This document shows, one piece after another, positions 48,580 through 58,258 of a DNA stretch of 64,000 nucleotides. The position numbers and the translations under genes are program-made. The stretch spans positions 1 to 64,000 of the forward strand of contig NZ_JAUXQZ010000044.1 in assembly GCF_030682035.1 (NCBI RefSeq). The letters are read 5' to 3'. Position 1 is the first letter of the stretch. Each line of letters starts with the position of its first letter. The stretch comes from Brevundimonas sp. GTDB lineage: Bacteria > Pseudomonadota > Alphaproteobacteria > Caulobacterales > Caulobacteraceae. A model generated the notes under the pieces. That model searched no databases. It saw only the letters and a list, made by a program, of their open reading frames with translations, and was not told the DNA's origin.

Positions 48580-50343
48580 TCACATATTCGGATAGTTCGG
48601 TCCGCCGCCGCCCTCGGGCGTAGTCCAGACGATGTTCTGGGACGGGTCCTTGATGTCGCAGGTTTTGCAGTGGACGCAGTTCTGGGCGTTGATCTGGAAG
48701 CGCGGATTGTTCCCCGCCTCGTCGTACAGCACCTCGTAGACGCCCGCCGGGCAGTAGAGGCGCGCGGGTTCGCCGTATTCGGGCAGATTGACCCGGATCG
48801 GGATGGACGGGTCCAGCAGCTTCAGGTGCGCGGGCTGCTCCTCGGCGTGGTTGGTATTGGAGATGAAGACCGACGACAGTTTGTCGAACGACAGCTTTCC
48901 GTCCGGCTTGGGATAGGCGATCGGCTTGTGTTTCGCGGCCTTTTCGGTTGAGGCGGCATCGGTTTTTCCGTGCTTCAGCGTCCACGGCAAGTTCACGCGG
49001 AAGGCCGATGAGAACCACATGTCGAACAGGCCCAAGGCCCCGCCCAGCGAGGTGCCGAAGCGCGAAAGATAGGGTTTGGCGTTCCGGACCTGTTTCAGCT
49101 CGCGATAGACCCAGCTCTTCTCATAGGCGATCTGGTATTCGACCAGTTGATCGCCCGACCGGCCCGCCTGCACCGCGTCATAGGCGGCGTCGGCGGCCAG
49201 CATGCCGGTCTTCATGGCGTTGTGGCTGCCCTTGATGCGCGGGACGTTCACGAAGCCGGCGGAACAGCCGATCAGGACGCCGCCGGGGAAGGACAGCTTG
49301 GGCACCGACTGGAATCCGCCCTCGGTGATTGCCCGCGCGCCGTAGGAGATGCGGGTTCCGCCCTCCAGATGCTCGCTGATCGCCGGGTGATGTTTGAACC
49401 GCTGGAACTCGTCGAACGGCGACAGGAAGGGGTTCTTGTAGTTCAGGTGCACGACGTAGCCGATGGCGACGTAGCGATCGCCGAAATGGTACATGAAGCT
49501 GCCGCCGCCCGTGAACTCGTTCAGCGGCCAGCCGGTGGTGTGTTGAGCCAGGCCGGGGCGATGCTTTTCCGCCGGAACCTGCCACAACTCCTTGAGGCCG
49601 ATGCCGAATTTCTGCGGATCGGCGGCGTCGCAAAGGTTGTGGCGGGCCATGATGGTTTTCGCCAGCGAACCGCGCACGCCCTCGGCGATGAAGACGTATT
49701 TGCCGTGCAGTTCGATGCCCGGCTGGAAGTCGTCGGTCGGCTTGCCGTGGCGGTCGATGCCGAACACGCCGGCGACCACGCCCTTCACCCGGCCGCCCCC
49801 CGACTCCGGCGTCTCGTCCCAGACCACATGGCTCGCTGCCATGCCGGGATAGACCTCAACGCCCAAGGCCTCGGCCTGTTCGCCCAGCCAGCGGGAAAGG
49901 TTGCCGAGAGAGGCGATGTAGCAGCCCTCGTTGTGCATCATCGGCGGCAGCAGAGCCATTGGCAGGGACGCCTGTCCCGCCGGGCCGAGGATCATGAACC
50001 GGTCCTCGGTCACCGGTGTCTCCAGCGGGGCGCCGCGTTCCTTCCAGTCGGGGAACAGTTCGTTCAGGGCTTTGGGGTCGATCACGGCGCCGGACAGGAT
50101 GTGGCCGCCGACCTCGGCGCTCTTTTCCAACACGGCGACGGTGATTTCCTTGCCGTCATTCTCCGCGCGCTGCTTCAGCCGGATGGCGGCCGACAGGCCG
50201 GCGGGGCCGCCGCCGACGATGACGACGTCATACTCCATCACTTCGCGCTCGACCCCGGCCAGAGCCTCGGCGGGCGGCAGCTTGTCGATCACGGCTTCCT
50301 GCCAGGCGTTGGTTGCGCCGCCTTCGATGGCGTTCTCTGCCAT
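48580..50343 (-). CDS. Electron transfer flavoprotein-ubiquinone oxidoreductase
   Basis: A 587-residue ETF-QO: FAD motif VVIVGGGPAGLSAAIRLKQR near 41-60, the membrane/quinone-binding middle part (FMYHFGDRYVAIGYVVHLNY), and a C-terminal 4Fe-4S cluster formed by Cys in ARLYCPAG and NCVHCKTCDIKDPSQNI. It passes electrons from ETF to ubiquinone at the inner membrane during beta-oxidation and amino-acid breakdown. Length normal. It lies divergent from the UDG gene. Confidence 0.97.
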   Translation of the reverse strand: MAENAIEGGATNAWQEAVIDKLPPAEALAGVEREVMEYDVVIVGGGPAGLSAAIRLKQRAENDGKEITVAVLEKSAEVGGHILSGAVIDPKALNELFPDWKERGAPLETPVTEDRFMILGPAGQASLPMALLPPMMHNEGCYIASLGNLSRWLGEQAEALGVEVYPGMAASHVVWDETPESGGGRVKGVVAGVFGIDRHGKPTDDFQPGIELHGKYVFIAEGVRGSLAKTIMARHNLCDAADPQKFGIGLKELWQVPAEKHRPGLAQHTTGWPLNEFTGGGSFMYHFGDRYVAIGYVVHLNYKNPFLSPFDEFQRFKHHPAISEHLEGGTRISYGARAITEGGFQSVPKLSFPGGVLIGCSAGFVNVPRIKGSHNAMKTGMLAADAAYDAVQAGRSGDQLVEYQIAYEKSWVYRELKQVRNAKPYLSRFGTSLGGALGLFDMWFSSAFRVNLPWTLKHGKTDAASTEKAAKHKPIAYPKPDGKLSFDKLSSVFISNTNHAEEQPAHLKLLDPSIPIRVNLPEYGEPARLYCPAGVYEVLYDEAGNNPRFQINAQNCVHCKTCDIKDPSQNIVWTTPEGGGGPNYPNM

Positions 50344-50437
50344 GGTGGATGTCCTCGCGCTCAGTGGGATCTTGCTGTTTTCCGCTTATCGGAAGGTGAC
50401 GCAAGGGTGGTCAAGGACTATCCCTGTGCCGAGCACC

Positions 50438-51226
50438 ATGAGCCCTCCTTCCCTCGACACCGCCAAAGCCGAAAGCCTGCTCGCCTTCTGGCGCGACGCG
50501 GGGGTGGACGCCTGTTTCGAGGACGCTCCGGTGGACCGCACCCATGTCGCGCCGCCGCCGGCCGTCAAGGCGGTGGCCAAGGCCACAGCCTCGGTGACGC
50601 CCATCGTTGCGACCGGCGACGCCCTGGCCGAGGCCCGGCGGCTGGCGGCCAGCGCGGACACGCTGGAGACCCTGGGCCTGGCCATCGCGAGTTTCGAGGG
50701 CTGTCCGTTGCGAAGCATGGGGGCGAAACAGGCGGTGTATTGCCGCGGCAATCCCGAGGCCGAGGTGCTGGTCATCGGCGAGGGCCCCGGCGCCGAAGAG
50801 GACGAACGCGGCCAGCCCTTCATCGGCAAGGCCGGGAAACTGCTGGACCGGATGCTGGCCGAGGTGGGACTCAAGGGTCGGGTGTTCATCACCAACACCG
50901 TCTTCTGGCGGCCGCCGGGCAACCGCACGCCGACGGCGGTGGAACAGGCGGTCTGTGCGCCCTTCGTCGAACGCACCTTCGCCTTGTTGAAGCCGAAGGC
51001 GGTGCTGTTGCTGGGCGCGGCCTCGGCCAAGTCGGTGCTGGCGACCGACGAGGGCATCATGCGGATGCGCGGACAGTGGCGGGAATGGCGGCTGGCGGAA
51101 GGCGCCGTGTCCGCTCCCGCCCTGCCAACCCTGCACCCCGCCTTTCTGCTGCGGCAGCCCATCGCCAAGCGCGAGGTCTGGGCCGATCTGCTGTCACTCG
51201 CGGCGCGGATCGAGGCCGACGGTTAA
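50438..51226 (+). CDS. Type-4 uracil-DNA glycosylase
   Basis: A 262-residue family 4 UDG: GEGPGAEEDERGQPFIGKAG (residues about 109-128, active-site loop), VFITNTVFWRPPGNRTP, LLLGAASAKSVL and LPTLHPAFLLR. The Cys of SFEGCPLRSMG and CAPFVER fit the iron-sulphur ligand pattern. It removes uracil from DNA. The first 75 residues are a variable linker. The long upstream frame overlaps ETF-QO and is not used. Confidence 0.93.
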   Translation: MSPPSLDTAKAESLLAFWRDAGVDACFEDAPVDRTHVAPPPAVKAVAKATASVTPIVATGDALAEARRLAASADTLETLGLAIASFEGCPLRSMGAKQAVYCRGNPEAEVLVIGEGPGAEEDERGQPFIGKAGKLLDRMLAEVGLKGRVFITNTVFWRPPGNRTPTAVEQAVCAPFVERTFALLKPKAVLLLGAASAKSVLATDEGIMRMRGQWREWRLAEGAVSAPALPTLHPAFLLRQPIAKREVWADLLSLAARIEADG

Positions 51227-51383
51227 GCTCGTTCACTCTTCAGACTCAAAACTGCCCCAAAAAGGGGTGAAATATTGACATGGGCCGAGGCGCTGGCGCC
51301 TTTCTGGCCTGACGACCGAACGAACAGCGCGAATTGGCCCGAGTCGAGACGGGTCGGTCGCCGCTCTCAGGGGGGCCGCCTTA

Positions 51384-53054
51384 GTGCGATTTGATTTCCG
51401 CCGCGCGATGTTCGCGCCGACGCTGGCCTTGGCGTTGTGCGCCCTGGCCGGCGCCGTGCACGCCGAAGAGGGCGACCGCCGCGCGCCTTCCACGCTGAGC
51501 GCCGCGGACCGCCTCAACTACACCACCGCCTTCGACGCCCTGCGCCGTGGCGACCTGGATGCCGCCCGGGCCTCGGCGCGTCAGGCCAGTGACCGCGTTC
51601 TGCTGGGGCAGGTCGAATTCGAGCGTCTGTTTCACGCCGACTACACGGCCACCTACGAAGAACTGACCGCGTGGCTTGAAGAGTATTCCGACCTGCAATG
51701 CGCCGAACGCGCCTGGACTCTGGCCATGCGCCGCCGCCCCGACGGCGCGGCCGAGCCCCGGCAACCCTCGCGGATGGGCGGCGGACGCCAATGGAACCGC
51801 ATCGAGGCCGCCGGCGGCAATACCGAGGACGATCCGATGAAGGCGGCCCGGGTCGCCCTGAACCGCGACGACCTGGGCGGCGCTGTCGCCATCGGCGAGC
51901 AGATCGGCGACTGGTGGACGGTCGGCCTGGCCCAGTACCGGCTGGGCGAATTCGCCGCCGCCAAAATCGCCTTCGAACGGGTTCTGGACGATCCGACCGA
52001 GGATGGCTGGGTCCGTTCCGGCGCCGCCTTCTGGGCCGCGCGTTCAGCCGGGCGGTCAGGCCAGCAGGACCGGGTGCAACCCCTGTTGCATCGTGCAGGA
52101 ACCTGGCCCGCCACCTTCTACGGTCAGATCGCCCTGCGTCAGCTGGGCGAAGATCCGGCGATCGAGAACCTGGGACCGACGCCCTATGCGGCGGGAAATC
52201 TGCAGCGCGTCTCCTATCAGGCCGAGGAACCCATCGGCGTCGACGCCGACGAGCTGGACGAATTCATCCGCTCCGAGCCCCGCGCGCGCCGCACCGTGGC
52301 CTTCTTCGAGATCGGCCGCCGCGGCGATGCGCGTGAGGAACTGCGGACGGGCCTGCGGGCCGCCGTCACCGATCGGGGCCGCCGGCTGTGGGCCGCCCTG
52401 GGCCGGGCGCTGGGCCCGAGGGTCACCGGCTCGGGCGACGATGTGCGCCGCATCGACGCCACTCACTACGCTCAGCCGGTGATCGAGCCCGATGGCGGCT
52501 TCACCGTTGAGCGGTCGTTGGTCTACGCCATCGCCCGCAAGGAAACCGGCTTCAACGCCCGCGCCCGTTCAGGGGCCGGCGCCTATGGCCTGATGCAGGT
52601 GATGCCGACCACCGCCGCGGAACTGACCGGCGACCGGAGCTTCGTCAGCGATCCCGAGCGGCTGTTTGAGCCCAACGTCAACGCCCGTCTGGGTCAGGCC
52701 TATGTGCACAGGATGTTGGTGCTGCCGGCGATCAACGGCGATCTGCTGCGAGCCGCGGCGTCCTACAACGCTGGTCCCGGCCCCATGGTCATGGCGGTGC
52801 GCAAACTGGGCCAGGACGCCGATCCGCTGCTCCTGATCGAGATGATCGACGTGCCGCAGGCCCGGGAGTATGTGGAAAAGGTCGTAGCGGCCTACTGGAT
52901 CTACCAGCGTATGAACGGCCGTCCGCTGCACACTCTGGACGCCGTGGCCTCGGGCGCGACGTCGATCCCGCTGTCGCTCGACTATGTCGCGCCGCCGCCA
53001 GTTCCGGCTCAGCCGCTGGAAGTGGCCTCGGTTTCGGCGGTCAGCGCCAACTAG
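51384..53054 (+). CDS. Soluble lytic transglycosylase
   Basis: A 556-residue periplasmic murein hydrolase: signal peptide to about residue 28, a long superhelical N-terminal U-domain, and a C-terminal SLT domain (LVYAIARKETGFNARARSGA, GAYGLMQVMPTTAAEL; catalytic Glu near residue 388; SYNAGPGPM). GTG start with GGGGG about eight bases upstream; the ATG eight codons later is also possible. Slt70-like architecture. The stop overlaps that of a small opposite-strand gene. Confidence 0.93.
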   Translation: MRFDFRRAMFAPTLALALCALAGAVHAEEGDRRAPSTLSAADRLNYTTAFDALRRGDLDAARASARQASDRVLLGQVEFERLFHADYTATYEELTAWLEEYSDLQCAERAWTLAMRRRPDGAAEPRQPSRMGGGRQWNRIEAAGGNTEDDPMKAARVALNRDDLGGAVAIGEQIGDWWTVGLAQYRLGEFAAAKIAFERVLDDPTEDGWVRSGAAFWAARSAGRSGQQDRVQPLLHRAGTWPATFYGQIALRQLGEDPAIENLGPTPYAAGNLQRVSYQAEEPIGVDADELDEFIRSEPRARRTVAFFEIGRRGDAREELRTGLRAAVTDRGRRLWAALGRALGPRVTGSGDDVRRIDATHYAQPVIEPDGGFTVERSLVYAIARKETGFNARARSGAGAYGLMQVMPTTAAELTGDRSFVSDPERLFEPNVNARLGQAYVHRMLVLPAINGDLLRAAASYNAGPGPMVMAVRKLGQDADPLLLIEMIDVPQAREYVEKVVAAYWIYQRMNGRPLHTLDAVASGATSIPLSLDYVAPPPVPAQPLEVASVSAVSAN

Positions 53055-53164
53055 GTGATGCTGACCAGCAGCAGGGCCGGCAGGCAGCAGGCGATCACGA
53101 TCATCAGACCATAGACCATCAGGCTGGGACGGCGTGCTCCGGGTTGTTCGGCGGGCATGGACAT
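53051..53164 (-). CDS. Very small membrane protein
   Basis: A 37-residue reading frame: MSMPAEQPGARRPSLMVYGL followed by a hydrophobic helix (MIVIACCLPALLLVSIT). AGGGG lies eight bases before the ATG; a second ATG is two codons on. Basic N-terminus then one helix suggests a single-pass inner-membrane peptide. It ends tail to tail with the transglycosylase stop. No family recognised. Confidence 0.5.
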   Translation of the reverse strand: MSMPAEQPGARRPSLMVYGLMIVIACCLPALLLVSIT

Positions 53165-53244
53165 CGGCGGACCCCTGAACGCTCCTGCGTTCCTGAAGCC
53201 TCAGAGATACCGCTGTTGTCTTAAGACCCCGTTCCGGGGGTCGG

Positions 53245-53895
53245 TTAACGGTTCGACAGCGCCTCGGCCGACCATTCGAGGAAGTCGGGCTGGGCCAGCA
53301 ACGCGTCGCAATAGGCCGCGGCCACCCCGTCGTCGCCATGGGCGGCGAGGTCGATCTGGAAATGCCGGAACCGCGTCGCCACCGGGGTAAAAAAGGCGTC
53401 CGGCACAGACCATTCGCCGAACAGAAACGGCCCGCTGGCGCCGAAGCGGCCGCGCATCTCTTTCCACAGGCTTACGATGCGGCGGATGTCACGGTCGATC
53501 GCCTCGCCTGTGGGCGGTGGAGAGCGGTCCGGTCCGACCATGGTATGGTCGGGACCCATGCCGCATTCGGTGCGCAGATCCATGAAGCCGCCGTGCATCT
53601 CGCAGGCCGCCGACCGCGCCAGCCAGCGGGCGTGAGCATCGGCGGGCCACAGCCGCGTCTCCGGGTAGCGTTCGGCGCACCAAACCGAGATGGCCATGGA
53701 ATCCCAGACGGTCACGCCCTCGACCCTGAGCAAGGGAACGAGGCGGGACGGCGAAATCTGTTCCAGCTCAGCCCGACCCTCGGGCGAATAGATGTCGATC
53801 TCGCGCACGGTGAAGTCGGCCTTGCACCGCTTCAGCACCAGCCACGGCCGCAGCGACCAGGTCGAATACAGACGGGGTCCAATGATCAGTTCCAT
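53245..53895 (-). CDS. Glutathione S-transferase family protein
   Basis: A 216-residue GST: thioredoxin-like N-terminal domain (MELIIGPRLYSTWSLRPWLV, SRLVPLLRVEGVTVWDSMAI with the glutathione-binding Pro and Asp-Ser) and a helical C-terminal domain (FGEWSVPDAFFTPVATRF). The Ser in YSTWSLRP may be the catalytic residue. Substrate unknown. Start chosen at MELIIG; five upstream codons are also open. Confidence 0.9.
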   Translation of the reverse strand: MELIIGPRLYSTWSLRPWLVLKRCKADFTVREIDIYSPEGRAELEQISPSRLVPLLRVEGVTVWDSMAISVWCAERYPETRLWPADAHARWLARSAACEMHGGFMDLRTECGMGPDHTMVGPDRSPPPTGEAIDRDIRRIVSLWKEMRGRFGASGPFLFGEWSVPDAFFTPVATRFRHFQIDLAAHGDDGVAAAYCDALLAQPDFLEWSAEALSNR

Positions 53896-54020
53896 GGTCG
53901 CGCTCCACAATGGTGACGCTCATGCATAAGGCGCTTGGGGGTGGCTCGCCAATCAGTTCGGGGCCGTCCGGCACAAGCGGCGCTTGACTCGACGGCGCCC
54001 TCGCCTGACACCCCGCCCCC

Positions 54021-55322
54021 ATGATCAGCCGCTATTCCCGCCCCGCCGCCGTCGCCATCTGGTCCCAGGAGACCAGGTACCGGATATGGTTCGAGATCGA
54101 AGCCCACGCCGCCACGAAAATGGCCGAGCTGGGGACCATCCCGGCCAGCGCCGCCGAGGCGATCTGGGCCAAGGGCAAGGATGTGGTGTTCGACGCCGAC
54201 CGCATCGACGAGATTGAACGCACCACCAAACACGACGTCATCGCCTTCCTGACCCATGTGTCCGAGATCGTCGGTGAGGAAGCCCGCTTCCTGCACCAGG
54301 GCATGACCTCGTCGGACGTGCTGGACACCTGTTTCGCGGTGCAGCTGGCGCGGTCCGCCGACCTGTTGGTCGAGGGCGTCGATCGCGTGCTGGCGGCGCT
54401 GGAGAAGCGGGCCAAGGAGCACAAGCTCACCCCTTGCGTCGGTCGCAGCCACGGCATCCACGCCGAGCCGGTGACCTTCGGGCTCAAACTGGCCGGCTAT
54501 CACGCCGAATTCCAGCGCGCAAAACGCCGCCTGCTGACCGCCCGGGAAGAGATCGCCACCTGCGCCATCTCGGGCGCCGTCGGCACCTTCGCCAACGTCG
54601 ATCCGGCGGTGGAGGCCTATGTCGCCGACAGGATGGGCCTGGCCGTCGAGCCCGTCTCGACCCAGGTCATCCCGCGCGACCGCCACGCGGCCTTTTTCGC
54701 GACCCTGGGCGTGGTCGCTTCCTCGGTCGAGCGGCTGGCGGTCGAGATTCGCCACTTGCAACGCACCGAGGTGCTGGAGGCTGAAGAACCGTTCGATCCG
54801 GGCCAGAAGGGCTCGTCGGCCATGCCGCACAAGCGCAATCCGATCCTGACCGAGAACCTGACCGGCCTGGCGCGGCTGGTGCGCTCTGCGGTGGTTCCGG
54901 CGATGGAGAATGTCGCCCTGTGGCACGAGCGGGACATCAGCCATTCCTCGGTCGAGCGGGGCATCGGCCCGGACGCCACGATCCACCTGGACTTCGCCCT
55001 GCACCGGCTTGCCGGCGTGGTCGAGCGGCTGCAGGTCTATCCCGCCAATATGGAGAAGAACCTCAACCTGCTGGGGGGGTTGGTGCATTCGCAACGGGTC
55101 ATGCTGGCCCTGACGCAGGCGGGCGTGTCGCGCGAGGACGCCTATGCCGCGGTTCAGGAGAACGCCATGACGGTCTGGCGGGGCGAGGGCCGGTTCCTGG
55201 ACCTCCTCAAGGCCGACGCGCGGGTGACCTTGCCGGCAACCCAGCTCGAGGCGCTGTTTGATCTGGGGTATCACACCAAGCACGTGGACACGGTGTTCGC
55301 GCGGGTGTTTGGGGCCGCATGA
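54021..55322 (+). CDS. purB: Adenylosuccinate lyase
   Basis: A 433-residue fumarase/ASL superfamily enzyme: MISRYSRPAAVAIWSQETRY, HDVIAFLTHVSE, MTSSDVLDTC, GRSHGIHAEP (active His), and the signature SSAMPHKRNP near residue 270. It makes AMP from adenylosuccinate and AICAR from SAICAR. Length normal. The next gene overlaps its stop by ATGA. Confidence 0.98.
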   Translation: MISRYSRPAAVAIWSQETRYRIWFEIEAHAATKMAELGTIPASAAEAIWAKGKDVVFDADRIDEIERTTKHDVIAFLTHVSEIVGEEARFLHQGMTSSDVLDTCFAVQLARSADLLVEGVDRVLAALEKRAKEHKLTPCVGRSHGIHAEPVTFGLKLAGYHAEFQRAKRRLLTAREEIATCAISGAVGTFANVDPAVEAYVADRMGLAVEPVSTQVIPRDRHAAFFATLGVVASSVERLAVEIRHLQRTEVLEAEEPFDPGQKGSSAMPHKRNPILTENLTGLARLVRSAVVPAMENVALWHERDISHSSVERGIGPDATIHLDFALHRLAGVVERLQVYPANMEKNLNLLGGLVHSQRVMLALTQAGVSREDAYAAVQENAMTVWRGEGRFLDLLKADARVTLPATQLEALFDLGYHTKHVDTVFARVFGAA

Positions 55323-55816
55323 CCCTGAAGCGCGCCTTCGACCCCGTCGTCGATACGCGCACCCGTCTGCTGATCCTGGGCAGTCTGCCCGGCGACGCCT
55401 CGTTGAAGGCGGGCCAGTACTACGGCCATCCTCAGAACGGTTTCTGGCGGCTGGTCGCCGGGGTGATCGGGGTCGACCTCATCGCCCTGCCCTATGCCGA
55501 ACGGCTGGAGGCGCTGAAGGCGGCGGGCGTGGGTCTGTGGGATGTGATCGCCAGCGCCGAGCGGCCCGGCAGTCTGGACGGCGCCATCCGCAACGCCGAG
55601 GCCGCTGATCTGAACCGGCTCATCGACAGCCTGCCGGCGCTGCGAGCCGTCGCTTTCAACGGCGGGACGGCGGCCCGGCTGGGCCGACGCAGCCTGACGC
55701 CGCGGCCGGGCCTCGCTCTGATCGACCTGCCCTCCTCCAGCCCGGCCTATACGCGGCCGTTGGCGGAGAAGGCGGCGGCCTGGAGCGTGATTTCAGGGGT
55801 CCTCGTCAGGCGCTGA
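55319..55816 (+). CDS. Hypoxanthine/deoxyinosine DNA glycosylase (UDG superfamily family 6)
   Basis: A 165-residue protein: LLILGSLPGDASLKAGQYYG and HPQNGFWR near residues 17-44 (active-site Asn), LWDVIASAERPGSLD, VAFNGGTAARLGRR and LPSSSPAY. These are the family 6 HDG motifs, which remove deaminated adenine from DNA. Coupled to purB by a 4-base overlap. Confidence 0.85.
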   Translation: MTLKRAFDPVVDTRTRLLILGSLPGDASLKAGQYYGHPQNGFWRLVAGVIGVDLIALPYAERLEALKAAGVGLWDVIASAERPGSLDGAIRNAEAADLNRLIDSLPALRAVAFNGGTAARLGRRSLTPRPGLALIDLPSSSPAYTRPLAEKAAAWSVISGVLVRR

Positions 55817-55933
55817 CCCGAGTGCGGTCGCGTGTCACGCCGGAAAAAGTGATCGCCGACGCATCCTTTCCGGCGCTCAACAGTACCTTTCCCCGACCCC
55901 GCCGACAGAGCGGGCTGTTCAGGAGACTGCGTC

Positions 55934-56542
55934 ATGAATATCACCCGCTACGCCGCCCTCGCCGCCGCTTCGACCGTGGCTCTCGCGCTCGCCGCCTGCA
56001 CCCCCGCCGCTGATAAAGCCGCGCCGGCTGACGCCGCCGCCATGGCTCCCGCAACAGCCGATCCGATGGTCGGCGGCGCCGCGATGAGCCCGAACGACAC
56101 CATCGTCGCCAACGCCGCCAAGGCCTCGACCCTGACCACCCTGGTCAGCGCCGTGCAGGCCGCAGGCCTCGCAGAGACGCTCTCGGGCGCCGGTCCGTTC
56201 ACCGTCTTCGCGCCGGACAACGCCGCCTTTGAAAAGGTCCCGGCCGCCACGCGCACAGCCCTGATGGCCCCGGCCGGCAAGGCCGCCCTGACCAAAATCC
56301 TGACCTACCACGTGGTGCCCGGCCGCCTGACCGCCGCCGACATCGCCACACAGGCCCAGGCCAACGGCGGCACCGCCACCCTGACCACGGTCCAGGGCGA
56401 GACGCTGAAGGTCGCAGCCGGCCCGAACAACACCTGGGTCATCACCGACGCCAAGGGTGGGACCTCGACCATCCGCCAGGCCGACGTCGCCCAGTCGAAC
56501 GGCATGGTTCATGTCATCGATACGGTCCTGATGCCCAACTGA
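55934..56542 (+). CDS. Fasciclin-domain lipoprotein
   Basis: A 202-residue protein: lipobox LALAAC (Cys 22), Ala/Pro-rich linker, then a FAS1 domain (ANAAKASTLTTLVSAVQAAG, FTVFAPDNAAFEKVP, LTYHVVPGRLTAADI, GMVHVIDTVLMPN). FAS1 domains mediate adhesion or protein contacts; a periplasmic or outer-membrane anchored role is likely. Length normal. Confidence 0.92.
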   Translation: MNITRYAALAAASTVALALAACTPAADKAAPADAAAMAPATADPMVGGAAMSPNDTIVANAAKASTLTTLVSAVQAAGLAETLSGAGPFTVFAPDNAAFEKVPAATRTALMAPAGKAALTKILTYHVVPGRLTAADIATQAQANGGTATLTTVQGETLKVAAGPNNTWVITDAKGGTSTIRQADVAQSNGMVHVIDTVLMPN

Positions 56543-56598
56543 CCGTCCCGGCGCGCCCTCACGCGCCGGAGCCGCCGGGCGGCCCCGACCCGGCAAAC

Positions 56599-56632
56599 GA
56601 AAGGGCCGCCCCTCGGGGCGGCCCTTGCTGAA
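56599..56632. terminator. Bidirectional intrinsic terminator
   Basis: AAGGGCCGCCC (56601-56611) pairs with GGGCGGCCCTT (56616-56626) around CTCG. On the minus strand a TTTCGTTT tail follows, serving the DUF1476 gene; on the plus strand the tail is weak. Confidence 0.78.
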
Positions 56633-56651
56633 TTCATCGCTGGTGGGCGGA

Positions 56652-56975
56652 CTATTCGTCGTTGCGAATCTGCTCGCGCGCCACCGAGGACAGTTCGTCC
56701 ATCTTGCGGCGGATTTCGCCCTCGGAGACGGTCAGGCCGGCCCCTTCCAGGTCCTGGGCGATCTTGCGGTAGACGTCTTCCTCGCCCGGCTGTTCAAAGT
56801 CAGCCTTGACGATGGCGCGGCCGTATTCCTCGGCGCGATCTGCGTTCAGCCCCATCTTCCCGGCGGCCCACAGGCCCAGCAGCTTGTTGCGCCGGGCAAC
56901 GGCCTTGAACTCCTGCGCCTGATCGAGGGCGTATCTGGATTCGAAGCCCTTTTCACGATCGTCGAAGGTCGTCAT
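56652..56975 (-). CDS. DUF1476 protein, ATP synthase zeta inhibitor family
   Basis: A 107-residue protein with the DUF1476 pattern: TTFDDREKGFESRYALDQAQ at the N-terminus (the inhibitory region), EFKAVARRNKLLGLWAAGKM, ADFEQPGEEDVYRKI and ISRKMDEL-like end. In Paracoccus and relatives the zeta subunit blocks ATP hydrolysis by F1. Length normal. Located apart from the ATP synthase genes. Confidence 0.93.
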   Translation of the reverse strand: MTTFDDREKGFESRYALDQAQEFKAVARRNKLLGLWAAGKMGLNADRAEEYGRAIVKADFEQPGEEDVYRKIAQDLEGAGLTVSEGEIRRKMDELSSVAREQIRNDE

Positions 56976-57245
56976 GGGTGTTGCAAGGCTCCGTCAGGCG
57001 GCCTGAAAGCGCGGCCGCAGTCGAGGTGGTCTATAGCCACCCCATGGCCGAACGCAACCGGAACTCGCCGGGTTGCGACACCGCATCGAGCGGCGTTGTC
57101 GCAGCGCCGTCGGTTTGTATCGCGGCGCCGCATCCGCTAAGGGTTCCCGCGACTTTTTCCCGCCCGCCCGATTCCGGATTGAGCCGCCCAGATCTCCATC
57201 TGGTCGCGCGATAGCCGTTTCCGACGCGCCCCGCCCGGACCAACC

Positions 57246-58007
57246 ATGATGAACGTCAAGCGCAAGAAGATTTACGAGGGCAAGGCCAAGATCCTCTACG
57301 AAGGACCTGAGCCCGGCACCCTGATCCAGTATTTCAAGGACGACGCCACCGCCTTCAACGGTGAGAAGAAGGCGCAGCTGGAAGGCAAGGGCGTCATCAA
57401 CAACCGCATCAGCGAGTTCGTGATGTCGCGCCTGAACGGCATCGGCGTGACCAACCACTTCATCAAACGGCTGAACCTGCGCGAACAGCTGATCCGCGAG
57501 GTCGAGATCATTCCGCTCGAGGTCGTCTGCCGCAACATCGTCGCCGGCTCGATGAGCCAGCGGCTGGGCATCGACGAGGGCACGCCCCTGCCCCGTTCGA
57601 TCATCGAATTCTATCTCAAGAAGGACGAGCTCAACGACCCGATGGTCACCGAAGAGCACATCACCGCCTTCAACTGGGCCACGACCCAGGAGCTGGACGA
57701 CATCCTGGCCATGACAGTGCGGGTCAACGACTATCTGTCGGGCATGTTCGGCGCCGTCGGCATTACCCTGGTGGACTTCAAGATCGAGTTCGGCCGGGTG
57801 TGGGAAAACGACTTCTCCCGCGTCCTTCTGGCCGACGAGATCAGCCCCGATTCCTGCCGCCTGTGGGATACCAACACGGGCGAGAAGCTGGACAAGGACC
57901 GCTTCCGCCGCGATCTGGGCAATGTGATCGAAAGCTATACCGAGGTGGCCCGCCGCCTCGGCATCATGAAGGACATGCCGACTGTGATTCAGGGGGGATT
58001 GCACTGA
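57246..58007 (+). CDS. purC: SAICAR synthetase (phosphoribosylaminoimidazole-succinocarboxamide synthase)
   Basis: A 253-residue Pur[21 protein letters not shown] at the N-terminus, [50 protein letters not shown] and SPDSCRLWD. It makes SAICAR in purine synthesis. Two adjacent ATGs. The stop overlaps the purS ATG (TGATG). Confidence 0.98.
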   Translation: MMNVKRKKIYEGKAKILYEGPEPGTLIQYFKDDATAFNGEKKAQLEGKGVINNRISEFVMSRLNGIGVTNHFIKRLNLREQLIREVEIIPLEVVCRNIVAGSMSQRLGIDEGTPLPRSIIEFYLKKDELNDPMVTEEHITAFNWATTQELDDILAMTVRVNDYLSGMFGAVGITLVDFKIEFGRVWENDFSRVLLADEISPDSCRLWDTNTGEKLDKDRFRRDLGNVIESYTEVARRLGIMKDMPTVIQGGLH

Positions 58008-58258
58008 TGGCCCCCCCGAAAAGCGTAAAGGTCAAGGTTCACGTCTTCCTCAAGCCCGGCGTGCTGGACGTTCAGGGCAAGGCCGTCGAGGGCGCGCTCC
58101 ACGGGCTGGGCTGGTCCGGCGTGTCCGACGCCCGCGTCGGCAAGCTGATCGAGTTCGACCTGGACGGCGCCGCGGACCCGGCTGCCGAGGCGAAGACGAT
58201 GTGCGAACGGCTGCTGGCCAATACGGTGATCGAAAGCTACCGCATCGAGGTCGCGTGA
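58007..58258 (+). CDS. purS: FGAM synthase subunit PurS
   Basis: An 83-residue PurS: KVKVHVFLKPGVLDVQGKAV, VSDARVGKLIEFDLDG and MCERLLANTVIESYRIEV. It bridges PurL and PurQ in the three-subunit FGAM synthase. Small PurL (732 residues) and PurQ are both present downstream, as expected. Overlaps purC by one base and the next small gene by four. Confidence 0.97.
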   Translation: MAPPKSVKVKVHVFLKPGVLDVQGKAVEGALHGLGWSGVSDARVGKLIEFDLDGAADPAAEAKTMCERLLANTVIESYRIEVA

